A stretch of DNA of 64,000 nucleotides from Bacteroidota bacterium (GTDB lineage: Bacteria > Bacteroidota > Bacteroidia > UKL13-3): positions 1 to 64,000 of the forward strand of contig JAIYCU010000003.1 of the NCBI GenBank assembly GCA_027487835.1, given 5' to 3'. This document shows positions 51,920-60,890 of the stretch, one piece after another. Every line of letters starts with the position of its first letter. Position 1 is the first letter of the stretch. Both the position numbers and the translations under genes were made by a program. The notes under the pieces are model-generated. The model worked only from the letters and a program-made list of their open reading frames with translations, searched no databases and was not told where the DNA came from.

Positions 51920-52729
51920 TTAATCTCGGGTATTGGGTTTAATCATAATTGTTTGTAGAGGTACTCCTAAAACAGCCTCTAATTGTTCAAGTGCACTATA
52001 AAAAAATCTGAACGATTCGTTATAAGCTGCCTCGGCATCTGCCAATACATTCTTTTGACGTGCATACTCAGATATATGAATGGTTCCTTCTCTGTATTCT
52101 TTTTCGGCAACTTGACAGGCCACAATTTGAGTAAGTAAATCTTCATTTCTACCTCTATATAGCTTACCATACCCCACTGCATCAGTATAATAGAGACTCA
52201 ACTTTCTGCGTAATTCCATGGCTTCTGCATCCCTTAAATACCTGCTAATTAAGGCTCTCTCCTTGTGCTCATTAACCCTTCCTCTATGCCCCATGATATC
52301 GAAAATTGAAAATTGAATATTGATACCTGCACGATAACCTTCTCTTACCTGAACCAAATTTTGCCTTGCTGGTTGCGTTGGATCTTGCTCTGTATAGGCG
52401 AAGAATGGTAAACTACCAAAAGAATAATTTGCAAAAACATACACATTCTGACCCCAAATCCACTTATTATAATCTGCGGCCCATAAACTCGCTCTCATAG
52501 CCGCATTCTGTTGCTTTAGGGTAGGATTAACCGATATGGCTATTTCAAATAATGAATCCAAAGTGGGTAGTAACATCTCTATTTCATATTTTGGATTTAG
52601 AAATAGTGTGTCGTTTTGCGCTTTAACTGAACCAAAAAGCCCTGTAATGGCAAGAAAAATTAGCAGCTGCTTTCGTAATATTTTAACCAAATTTGACATA
52701 ACTATTTTCTTCATAATATCCTCCAACAA
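51920..52729 (-). CDS. Short TolC-like outer-membrane efflux family protein
   Basis: Signal peptide; ISVNPTLKQQNAAMRASLWAADYNKWIWGQNV; helical region ending LEQLEAVLGVPLQ. Confidence 0.75.
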   Translation of the reverse strand: MLEDIMKKIVMSNLVKILRKQLLIFLAITGLFGSVKAQNDTLFLNPKYEIEMLLPTLDSLFEIAISVNPTLKQQNAAMRASLWAADYNKWIWGQNVYVFANYSFGSLPFFAYTEQDPTQPARQNLVQVREGYRAGINIQFSIFDIMGHRGRVNEHKERALISRYLRDAEAMELRRKLSLYYTDAVGYGKLYRGRNEDLLTQIVACQVAEKEYREGTIHISEYARQKNVLADAEAAYNESFRFFYSALEQLEAVLGVPLQTIMIKPNTRD

Positions 52730-52853
52730 AGTAATGACGCAATTATAAAGGAAAATTTTCAGTTATTAACCCTATCCCTTTAGGTGTCTATTTTTTTTGC
52801 AAAATAGGTTTTTTGGAATAAAATCATGTTTTTTGGTAGTAAATCTATTCCAT

Positions 52854-54053
52854 ATGACAGGTTATGATATAATTTTGGTTGGACTACAACCTTACGATAG
52901 TGACATCGGAAGCAATAGTATCAACATTGCAGAAGAATTTGCCAAGCAAAATAGAGTGCTTTATGTTAATTATCCCTTCGATAGGAAATCTTTTAGCTTG
53001 GAAAAACATTTGCCAAATGTTCAAAAAAGAGCAAAAATGATGGCAGGTGAAACAAGCAACTTAGTTCAGGTAAAACCACAATTATGGAACCTCTATCCAA
53101 ATACACTCATTGAATCAATTAATGGCATTCCTTTTACTCCTTTGTTTAGAGTATTTAACTATATCAATAATAGACGCCTTGCCAATGAAATTGCCAAAGC
53201 GGCAAATAAGTTAGGCTTTAAAGATTTTATTCTATTTAATGATAGTGATATGTTTAGGAGTTATCACCTTAAAAATTTGCTCAAACCTAAATGCACTGTT
53301 TATTATACAAGAGACAATATGATGTCTGTGCCCTATTGGTTCAAACATGGACATAAATTGGAGCCTGAGTTAATGGCAAGTTCCGACTTAGTTTGTGCAA
53401 ATTCTACCTACCTAGCAGGAATAGCTGCAAAAGATAATAAAAATAGTTTTTATGTAGGCCAAGGTTGCGATGTAACTGCCTTTGATAGCGATAAAGTAAA
53501 GGAAAAGCCCACAGACCTTGAACCCATCAAAGGCCCCATAATTGGATATATTGGGGCATTGTTTACGCAACGATTGGATATTAAAATCATTAAATTAATT
53601 GCTTCGCACAACCCTGATTGGAATGTGGTGTTAATTGGACCTCAAGATGAAGATTTTAAAAAATCTGAATTGCACCAAATATCAAATGTTCATTTCTTAG
53701 GCCTAAAAGATGGCAGCGTACTTCCAAATTATCTTAATTATTTTGATGTAGCAATTAATCCACAAATCTTAAACCCCGTTACAATAGGTAATTACCCAAG
53801 AAAGATTGATGAATATTTAGCAATGGGCAAACCAGTGGTGGCCACAGAAACCAAAGCGATGAGCATATTTAAAGACCATACTTATTTGGCAACTAGCCCA
53901 GAAGGGTATATTCCATTGATAGAAAAGGCACTTAAAGAAAATTCGTCTGAACTAGCCAACGAAAGAATTAAGTTTGCAAGGTCGCACACCTGGGAAAACA
54001 GTGTGAAAGAAATTTATAAAGCCATTCAAATTGTAAACCCAAATTTAATTTAA
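52854..54053 (+). CDS. Glycosyltransferase (GT-B, TuaH-like)
   Basis: MTGYDIILVGLQPYDSDIGSNSINIAEEFAKQNRVLYVNYP; PIIGYIGALFTQRLDIKII; YPRKIDEYLAMGKPVVAT. Confidence 0.88.
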   Translation: MTGYDIILVGLQPYDSDIGSNSINIAEEFAKQNRVLYVNYPFDRKSFSLEKHLPNVQKRAKMMAGETSNLVQVKPQLWNLYPNTLIESINGIPFTPLFRVFNYINNRRLANEIAKAANKLGFKDFILFNDSDMFRSYHLKNLLKPKCTVYYTRDNMMSVPYWFKHGHKLEPELMASSDLVCANSTYLAGIAAKDNKNSFYVGQGCDVTAFDSDKVKEKPTDLEPIKGPIIGYIGALFTQRLDIKIIKLIASHNPDWNVVLIGPQDEDFKKSELHQISNVHFLGLKDGSVLPNYLNYFDVAINPQILNPVTIGNYPRKIDEYLAMGKPVVATETKAMSIFKDHTYLATSPEGYIPLIEKALKENSSELANERIKFARSHTWENSVKEIYKAIQIVNPNLI

Positions 54054-54054
54054 T

Positions 54055-54669
54055 ATGTCAGTTGCCTCCTACATTAAATCGCATCCTGGGCTAAAAAAAC
54101 TAGTTCATTGGATGCTAATACCTAAAGGCCAAGCAAGACCCAGAACTTGGGTTTCTTGGTTTGTAAATCCTTTCTTTCATAAGGTGGCAAAGGGAAGTCG
54201 AATCAACAGACAAACCCGCATTGATGTATTACCTTTTAATGAATTTGAATTAGGGAAATTAAGTACAGTTGAGGATTATAGTACTATAAATAATGGTGTT
54301 GGGTCTGTAATTATTGGCGAAAGTTGTAGAATAGGTCTTAGTAATGTAATAATTGGACCTGTTACAATTGGAAATCATGTTATCCTTGCCCAAAATATTG
54401 TAGTTAGCGGCTTAAACCATAGCTATGAAAGAATTGATATGCCAATAAAATATCAAAAAGTTACTACAGCTAGAATTACCATTGAAGATGAAGCTTGGCT
54501 TGGTGCAAATGTGGTTGTAACTGCTGGCGTAACCATAGGTAAACACTCTGTTATTGCGGCTGGTGCGGTAGTAACTAAAAATATTCCTCCTTATTCAATT
54601 GCCGTAGGAAACCCAGCAAGGGTTATAAAACACTACGACTTTGAACAAAAGGCTTGGGTGAAAGTTTAA
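54055..54669 (+). CDS. Left-handed beta-helix acyltransferase (acetyltransferase)
   Basis: IIGPVTIGNHVILAQNIVVSGLNHSYE; LGANVVVTAGVTIGKHSVIAAGAVVTKNIPPYSIAVGNPARVIK. Confidence 0.93.
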   Translation: MSVASYIKSHPGLKKLVHWMLIPKGQARPRTWVSWFVNPFFHKVAKGSRINRQTRIDVLPFNEFELGKLSTVEDYSTINNGVGSVIIGESCRIGLSNVIIGPVTIGNHVILAQNIVVSGLNHSYERIDMPIKYQKVTTARITIEDEAWLGANVVVTAGVTIGKHSVIAAGAVVTKNIPPYSIAVGNPARVIKHYDFEQKAWVKV

Positions 54670-54672
54670 GTT

Positions 54673-54703
54673 TTGGAGTAAACCTCTTTCTCCTTTACCT
54701 TTG
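54673..54703 (+). promoter_or_regulatory. Putative promoter giving a near-leaderless transcript of the MORN-vWA gene
   Basis: TTG 54673-54675, 20-nt spacer, TACCTTTG 54696-54703, ATG at 54709. Confidence 0.5.
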
Positions 54704-54708
54704 AAGCT

Positions 54709-55854
54709 ATGTATAGAATAGTATTTAGCCTTTTTATGCTGCTTTTCAGTATCCTTGCTAGCTCGCAAACCTTTTCATTAAGCGATGGGGATACCATAAA
54801 TCACACCCTAGCTAATGGCAAAAAACAGGGCTTTTGGCGTTATTTCTGGGCCAATGGCGACCTTAAATACGAGGTGTATTATGAAAATGGAGAAAAGGAA
54901 GGTCTAGAAATTAGTTATTATGATGGGCAAGATTGTATTGAATATTCTAACACATACAGTAAAGGTATTTTAGATGGACCCCGCGTAATGTTTTACCCCA
55001 ATTGCAGCACCCGTGTAGAAGAAATGTATAAGGCGGGTTTGAAAGATGGATATGAAAGAAACTTTGACCAAACGGGTGTTTTACTTACAGAAGGAAATTT
55101 CTTAAAGGGTGAATTGGATAGAAGCTATGCCCATTTTGATAAAAAAGGATATGTTACCTATGAAAGTCCTACCAAAGAAACAACGCTAAAGTTTGACAAG
55201 TTCTTAAGTGGTGAATATAAAATAAAAGATTCCACCTTATTCAATGTTTTTAAACGCAATAAGGAATGGAAAAAAATGATGCTTGTGGTTGACATGACAG
55301 GAAGTATGTTTCCATATATTGGTCAAATGCTTGTGTGGTATCGCCAAAATTATGAAGATGGTCGCGTTAAATATTATGTTCTATTTAATGACGGAGATAA
55401 CTTACCAGATGACAAAAAATCAGTTGGAAAAACAGGTGGCGTGCATCCCTTTGAAGCCAAAGATTACCGCAAACTAAAAAAAGACATTGAAGATGTTAGA
55501 AAAATGGGAGAAGGCGGAGACGACCCAGAAAACGACTTAGAAGCAGTAGTTTCTGCCATGATTGCCTACAGAGATTACACTGATATTATTCTAATTGCCG
55601 ATGAAAGCACAGTGAGAGATATGGCTATTTTAAAGCGCATCAAAAAACCTATCCATGTAATTATGTGTGGCACTAAAAAAGGCATAAACGAACAATATCT
55701 TCGGATTGCCTACCAAACTAAAGGCTCTTTTCATACCATTAGTAATGATGTGGATATGAAAAAACTAAAGGATGGCGATGAATTTCAAGTTGATAAAGAT
55801 ATATTTAGATTAAGCGGTGGAAACTTTATTTGGGTAGACACCGTTGAACAATAA
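54709..55854 (+). CDS. Secreted protein with MORN/YwqK-like repeats fused to a vWA-like domain
   Basis: NGKKQGFWRYFWANGDLKYEVYYENGEKEG repeats; KMMLVVDMTGSM (MIDAS DxTxS). Confidence 0.8.
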   Translation: MYRIVFSLFMLLFSILASSQTFSLSDGDTINHTLANGKKQGFWRYFWANGDLKYEVYYENGEKEGLEISYYDGQDCIEYSNTYSKGILDGPRVMFYPNCSTRVEEMYKAGLKDGYERNFDQTGVLLTEGNFLKGELDRSYAHFDKKGYVTYESPTKETTLKFDKFLSGEYKIKDSTLFNVFKRNKEWKKMMLVVDMTGSMFPYIGQMLVWYRQNYEDGRVKYYVLFNDGDNLPDDKKSVGKTGGVHPFEAKDYRKLKKDIEDVRKMGEGGDDPENDLEAVVSAMIAYRDYTDIILIADESTVRDMAILKRIKKPIHVIMCGTKKGINEQYLRIAYQTKGSFHTISNDVDMKKLKDGDEFQVDKDIFRLSGGNFIWVDTVEQ

Positions 55855-55855
55855 C

Positions 55856-57799
55856 ATGGAAATTATATTAGCCTCAAAATCTCCAAGACGTCAAGAACTG
55901 GTAAAAGGGTTGGAGCTTCCTTTTAGTGTAGTTACGTATGAAGTAGACGAATCTTTTGATAGCAACTTATCCCCCGCAGAAATTGCCACAAGCTTGGCAA
56001 CTAAAAAGGCAAACCACTTTCCTAAATCAATAAAAGATAATGAGGTATTGCTCACTGCAGATACCATTGTTTGGGTAGATAATAAAGTTTTAAACAAACC
56101 AGAAAACCCACAAGAAGCGCTGGAAATGTTAGAACAAATTTGTGGCAATACGCATACTGTATTCACAGGTGTTTGTTTAAAATCAAATAATCATCAAATA
56201 AGCTTTGCTGATCAAACGAAGGTAACTTGCAAAGCGTTAAGTCGACAAGAAATGGAACATTATATCAATAATTATCATCCATTTGACAAAGCAGGCAGTT
56301 ATGGTATACAAGATTGGTTTGGCTATACTGCTGTTGAAAAAATTGAAGGTTGTTATTACAATGTAATGGGCTTACCTATAAGTAAAATTTATAGTATGTT
56401 AAAAAAAGAATTTGGGTTGATCCTAACTTTATTATTGTTGAGTTTCGGCGCTTTGGCTCAAACCGAAACCATTATTAGCGGCTTATTACCCAATAAGGCT
56501 GGTCAAGCCATGTTGCAATATTTTCCGCATACATACAGTAGTAAAGAAGAGAATACAAACTTTATTATTGCCCCTAATGGAAGCTTTAAAGAAAAAATAG
56601 TTATCACTGAGGGACAGCAGTTAATTTTTGTAAATGCAAATGATTATTTTAAGTTATATATTCAACCTGGCGATAGTTTATTTTTAGGGGTTGACCCTAA
56701 AAACCCTTCACAAATTTTGATTAATGGAAAGGGTGCTAAATCAGCAAAATATGGCTATCAATATTTCCAATATTTTAAACTAAGTACCGAAGCCAACGAC
56801 TTTCAAAAAATCATTGGTCAGCAAATTAGCACACGAACACCAGAAGGATTTAAAGCCTGGGGAGATAGTATCATAAAAGTAAAACTAAGCTATTTAGAAA
56901 AAAATGGAAAAGAGCTTAGTCAGCCCATTAAAGACCAACTTCAGGCTGAATACATTTTTGAATATCAAAATTTAAAACTAAGCTATCCACAATACTATCA
57001 AAACAAAAAAAGAAGCAATCCTGGTTTACCTGATTTAGACACTAGTTACTTCAATTTTTTAAAAGGAATTGATTTGAACCAAAGTAAATACGTAAGCTCA
57101 TTGCAATACCGGACCTTCCAAAAAATATTTCTAATCAATGAAATTAATGCAATGGGCAGACGCATGGAAATGGAAGAAATTTGGACGCTGTGCGAACGCT
57201 ATTTTAAAGGAAATATCCTTGCCCAATTCAGACTTAATATTTGGTCGGATATTGTTTTTAACGGAAGCAATGACGATGCCTCAAAGCTTTATAAATTAGC
57301 TCAAAAGGATTGTGAAAATACACCAGGATTTAAGTTTATTGAAGAAGCCTATTTAGATAAACTTCCTTTTCTTCCGGGCACAAAAGCCTTTCCTTTTGTA
57401 ATGAAAGATGATCAAGGGAAAATTCTGAGCCTGGAAAGTTTAAAAGGCAAAGTAGTGTACTTAGATTTTTGGGCCAGTTGGTGCCGTCCATGCCTTGGCG
57501 AGATCCCGGCAGGTGAAGAATTAAAAAAGAAGTTTGAAGGTAAAGATGTAGTATTCGTTAATATTTCAATTGATGAAGGAGAACAAAATTGGGAAAATGC
57601 GAAGATGCGTTATAATATAAGCGGCATTCATGCTTTATCCAATAATAGAAATAATCCAGAGGTACAAAAAAAATATAAAGTGCAAAGTATTCCTTCCTAT
57701 TTTTTAATTGACAAAGAAGGTAATTTTACTGCAGCACCTGCGCCAAGACCTAGCAATCCTTCTATCTATCAAATGATTGAAGATGCCCTTAATAAGTAA
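55856..57799 (+). CDS. Maf-family nucleotide pyrophosphatase fused in frame to TlpA/thioredoxin-like protein
   Basis: MEIILASKSPRRQELVKGL...VLLTADTIVW...FDKAGSYGIQDW...YYNVMGLPISKIYSMLKKEF continuing into GLILTLLLLSFGALAQ; C-terminal VVYLDFWASWCRPCLGEIP. Confidence 0.88.
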   Translation: MEIILASKSPRRQELVKGLELPFSVVTYEVDESFDSNLSPAEIATSLATKKANHFPKSIKDNEVLLTADTIVWVDNKVLNKPENPQEALEMLEQICGNTHTVFTGVCLKSNNHQISFADQTKVTCKALSRQEMEHYINNYHPFDKAGSYGIQDWFGYTAVEKIEGCYYNVMGLPISKIYSMLKKEFGLILTLLLLSFGALAQTETIISGLLPNKAGQAMLQYFPHTYSSKEENTNFIIAPNGSFKEKIVITEGQQLIFVNANDYFKLYIQPGDSLFLGVDPKNPSQILINGKGAKSAKYGYQYFQYFKLSTEANDFQKIIGQQISTRTPEGFKAWGDSIIKVKLSYLEKNGKELSQPIKDQLQAEYIFEYQNLKLSYPQYYQNKKRSNPGLPDLDTSYFNFLKGIDLNQSKYVSSLQYRTFQKIFLINEINAMGRRMEMEEIWTLCERYFKGNILAQFRLNIWSDIVFNGSNDDASKLYKLAQKDCENTPGFKFIEEAYLDKLPFLPGTKAFPFVMKDDQGKILSLESLKGKVVYLDFWASWCRPCLGEIPAGEELKKKFEGKDVVFVNISIDEGEQNWENAKMRYNISGIHALSNNRNNPEVQKKYKVQSIPSYFLIDKEGNFTAAPAPRPSNPSIYQMIEDALNK

Positions 57800-59027
57800 G
57801 AAGAAGCTAAAAGTTCAGCTTGTATTTTGGTTACTCTGTATATTGATTAGTCTGCTTATTGGACTAGCTTCTGCTGCATTTTTATTGAGCCTTGATTGGG
57901 TTACACAAGAAAGAATTAGGCATTCGCAATGGATATATTTTTTACCACTAGCTGGGTTTGCAATTGGGTATGTGTATCATTATTGGGGAGAAAGTTTTAA
58001 TAAAGGAAACAATCATTTAATCGATGAATTTCATTTGCCCCAAAAGGGAATACCTGTAAAAATGGGGGTTTTTATTTTTGGTTCAACCTTACTAACTCAT
58101 CTAGTAGGAGGTTCAGCTGGCCGTGAAGGAACAGCCATGCAAATGGGAGGCGCAATTGCCTATCCATTTAGGCGGTATCTTGCCTTTATTCCCAATGCCT
58201 CCTCCTTCTTACTTGTAATTGGCATAAGTGCTGGCTTTGCGGCCGTGTTTGGAACTCCTTGGGCGGCTACCCTTTTTGCACTTGAAGTAATATGGGTTGG
58301 AAAGAAATGGTATAAATACATATTGCCTTCAATAGTTGCGGCTTTTATGGCGCATGCAAGTTGTTTATTTTTTGGTGCTGAACATACTTTATTTCCTAAA
58401 CCAAGCCTTCCTAATTTTACTTTTTCAATCATTCTAGGAATGGCTGCAGCGGCTGTGCTGTTTGGTCTTACCGCCAGACTATTTACCTTTAGCCTAGACT
58501 TGGTTCAAACCAAAATAAAAAGATTAATAGCCTATCCTCCCTTTAGACCTGCAGCTGGTGGCTTAATTTTATTGGCGTTATTTTTAATTTTTAACCTTCA
58601 AGAATTCGCAGGATTAGGCATGCAAGGAATTTTGCAGGCATTTGATTATGCGCAAGGCTTTGAGCAGGCAACCCTAAAAATTGTCTTAACTGTACTAACA
58701 CTTGGAAGCGGTTTTAAAGGAGGTGAGGTTACTCCCTTATTTTTTATTGGCGCAAGTTTAGGAAGTGCACTTTCCTTATTCCTACCCTTGCCAGTAATAT
58801 TTTTAGCCGCCATGGGTTTTGTAGCGGTTTTTTCAGGTGCCTCCAATGCCCCTTTAGCTTGCGCAATAATGGGAATGGAGTTGTTTGGTTGGCAATTAGG
58901 TTTATGCTTTTTATCCATCAATTTAATAGGCTATTTTTTTGCAGGTGAAACTGGAATTTATTCTGCTCAAAAAACATTAATCCCAAAGATTAAAGTACCT
59001 TTGCTCATGCAAGTATTTAGCAAATAA
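57777..59027 (+). CDS. ClC-family chloride channel/transporter
   Basis: GGSAGREGTAMQMGGAIA, GISAGFAAVFGTPWAATLFALEV, GSGFKGGEVTPLFFIGASLGS. Confidence 0.93.
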   Translation: MKMPLISKKKLKVQLVFWLLCILISLLIGLASAAFLLSLDWVTQERIRHSQWIYFLPLAGFAIGYVYHYWGESFNKGNNHLIDEFHLPQKGIPVKMGVFIFGSTLLTHLVGGSAGREGTAMQMGGAIAYPFRRYLAFIPNASSFLLVIGISAGFAAVFGTPWAATLFALEVIWVGKKWYKYILPSIVAAFMAHASCLFFGAEHTLFPKPSLPNFTFSIILGMAAAAVLFGLTARLFTFSLDLVQTKIKRLIAYPPFRPAAGGLILLALFLIFNLQEFAGLGMQGILQAFDYAQGFEQATLKIVLTVLTLGSGFKGGEVTPLFFIGASLGSALSLFLPLPVIFLAAMGFVAVFSGASNAPLACAIMGMELFGWQLGLCFLSINLIGYFFAGETGIYSAQKTLIPKIKVPLLMQVFSK

Positions 59028-59036
59028 AACAGAAAA

Positions 59037-59582
59037 ATGAGCGATCATAAACACCCTTGGCACGATGTAAACATTGGCGATAATATTCCAGAATTGGTGA
59101 ACGGGATTATTGAAATTCCGAAAGGAACCCGCGCAAAATATGAGTTGGACAAAGACAGTGGACTGTTAAAGTTGGATAGGGTTTTATACTCTTCTGTTTA
59201 TTATCCTGCTAATTATGGATTTATCCCACGCACCTATTGCGATGACAAAGACCCTTTAGATATTTTAGTATTGTCTCAAATTGATATTGTGCCAATGTGC
59301 ATAGTAGAAGCTAAAATTATTGGCGTTATGCGCATGTTAGACAACAATGAAGCAGATGACAAGCTTATTGCGGTGGCCTCTGGTGACCCAAGTGTAAACC
59401 ACTACAATGATATTTCTGAATTGCCTCCACATTTTATATCTGAGATGAAAAACTTTTTTGAAGACTATAAAAAACTTGAAAACAAAACGGTAGTAGTGGA
59501 GGAATTTTTTGGCAAAGACTTGGCCCAGAAAATTTTAATGGAGAGCATAGACCTTTACGATAAAACATTTGGGAATAAATAA
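59037..59582 (+). CDS. ppa: Inorganic pyrophosphatase
   Basis: [54 protein letters not shown]. Confidence 0.97.
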   Translation: MSDHKHPWHDVNIGDNIPELVNGIIEIPKGTRAKYELDKDSGLLKLDRVLYSSVYYPANYGFIPRTYCDDKDPLDILVLSQIDIVPMCIVEAKIIGVMRMLDNNEADDKLIAVASGDPSVNHYNDISELPPHFISEMKNFFEDYKKLENKTVVVEEFFGKDLAQKILMESIDLYDKTFGNK

Positions 59583-59619
59583 GCTGAATTAGCTAAACAG
59601 TGCCTACATTCGCCAGAAC

Positions 59620-59964
59620 ATGAGCGATACAATTATACCTTGCCCTATTTGCAAGTGCGAATACACCTACCCTATGGATCATTTAATGGTTTGCCCAGAA
59701 TGCGGCCATGAGTGGAATGTGAACGAGCTTGCAGAAGCAAGTAGTGATGCCTTAATTGTAAAAGATGCGCATGGCAACTTGCTAAAAGACGGAGATTCTG
59801 TGAGTATTGTAAAAGATTTGCCTGTAAAAGGATTTTCGAAGGCTATCAAAGTAGGAACAAAGGTTACCAATATCCGTTTGGTAGAAGGAGATCACAACAT
59901 CGATTGCAAAGTGCCTGGTTTTGGGGCAATGGCGCTAAAAAGCGAATTTGTAAAGAAGGTTTAG
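59620..59964 (+). CDS. PhnA/YjdM family zinc-ribbon protein
   Basis: [50 protein letters not shown]. Confidence 0.93.
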   Translation: MSDTIIPCPICKCEYTYPMDHLMVCPECGHEWNVNELAEASSDALIVKDAHGNLLKDGDSVSIVKDLPVKGFSKAIKVGTKVTNIRLVEGDHNIDCKVPGFGAMALKSEFVKKV

Positions 59965-60887
59965 TTTCCAAAAAAGTTTCCAAAAAAGGAAGAATAAAAG
60001 GAGGCACCTTTGACATTCAAATGTTCTTCGTCTGCCATCCACTCAGGGTTTCTTAGTGCTGCTAAAAATTCACAATTAAATATAATGCGATTTTCAATGG
60101 GAATTAATTTAAATACTTCAATTAATCTTTCTTTTTCTTCAGGACTTGCAGTATGTGGAGGTAAATAAAAGTACACCCTACAATTTAGTAATTTACTTTT
60201 TTCTATAATTAATTTGATCAAATTTTTATAAATAAAAAAATTGTGACTTGGCTTGGCATAGTCTTTATTTAAGTCACCGCATTTAATGGAATGGAAAGGA
60301 AGTAAGTTTAAATTTTTATTATGAACTCCAAATTGAGTCAAGGAAGAAATAGATTCATTTGAAAGCAAATAACTTAGGTAAGGTTTAATGGAAAAAAAAT
60401 CAAAAAAATAAGCTTCATAATAAGGAGAATAAATTTTATATAAATCTTCCAAGGAACTTTCTTGAAGGTTAGATTCAAAAGTAGAATGAAGGTAGCGTGT
60501 TTCAACAAGCATGCTTATTTGACTGGGTGCTTTACCATTTACCACTCCTAGTTCAATGCATAGGGTTGAATTTGAATCCATGCTTAGAATTTCTAGGGCG
60601 AGCATAGTTGAACTTAAGAAATTAGCTGATAATACGCCAGCATTTACCACTTTTATGTTTTTCAAACGCTTTTCAATAAGGGTGTCATTTATACCATATT
60701 TTGTTCGGCTTGAACCAACAAAATAAAGTGTTCTTTTAAAATTGTCTTTAGGTTGAAATAAAGCTTCAGGAATATTTTTAACCCCTAAAACTTGAAAACA
60801 AAGATGCTTAAAGCCAAATACAATACCCGAAACCATTACAAAAAAAAGTAATAGTTTGAAAGGTGATTTTATGAGAATTGCATTCAT
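59961..60887 (-). CDS. SGNH/DltD-like membrane-anchored protein
   Basis: N-terminal [20 protein letters not shown] block-I-like; [17 protein letters not shown] terminal Asp-His-like block. Confidence 0.65.
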   Translation of the reverse strand: MNAILIKSPFKLLLFFVMVSGIVFGFKHLCFQVLGVKNIPEALFQPKDNFKRTLYFVGSSRTKYGINDTLIEKRLKNIKVVNAGVLSANFLSSTMLALEILSMDSNSTLCIELGVVNGKAPSQISMLVETRYLHSTFESNLQESSLEDLYKIYSPYYEAYFFDFFSIKPYLSYLLSNESISSLTQFGVHNKNLNLLPFHSIKCGDLNKDYAKPSHNFFIYKNLIKLIIEKSKLLNCRVYFYLPPHTASPEEKERLIEVFKLIPIENRIIFNCEFLAALRNPEWMADEEHLNVKGASFYSSFFGNFFGN

Positions 60888-60890
60888 AAT

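Larger units (their letters stand above)
7382..58511. repeat. Dispersed decamer family GGTTCAAACC/GGTTTGAACC, 13 exact copies
   Basis: Starts: 7382, 7837, 9426, 12670, 21207, 26256, 30598, 33662, 33867, 39396, 42311, 48126, 58502. The interval given spans first to last copy. Confidence 0.9.
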
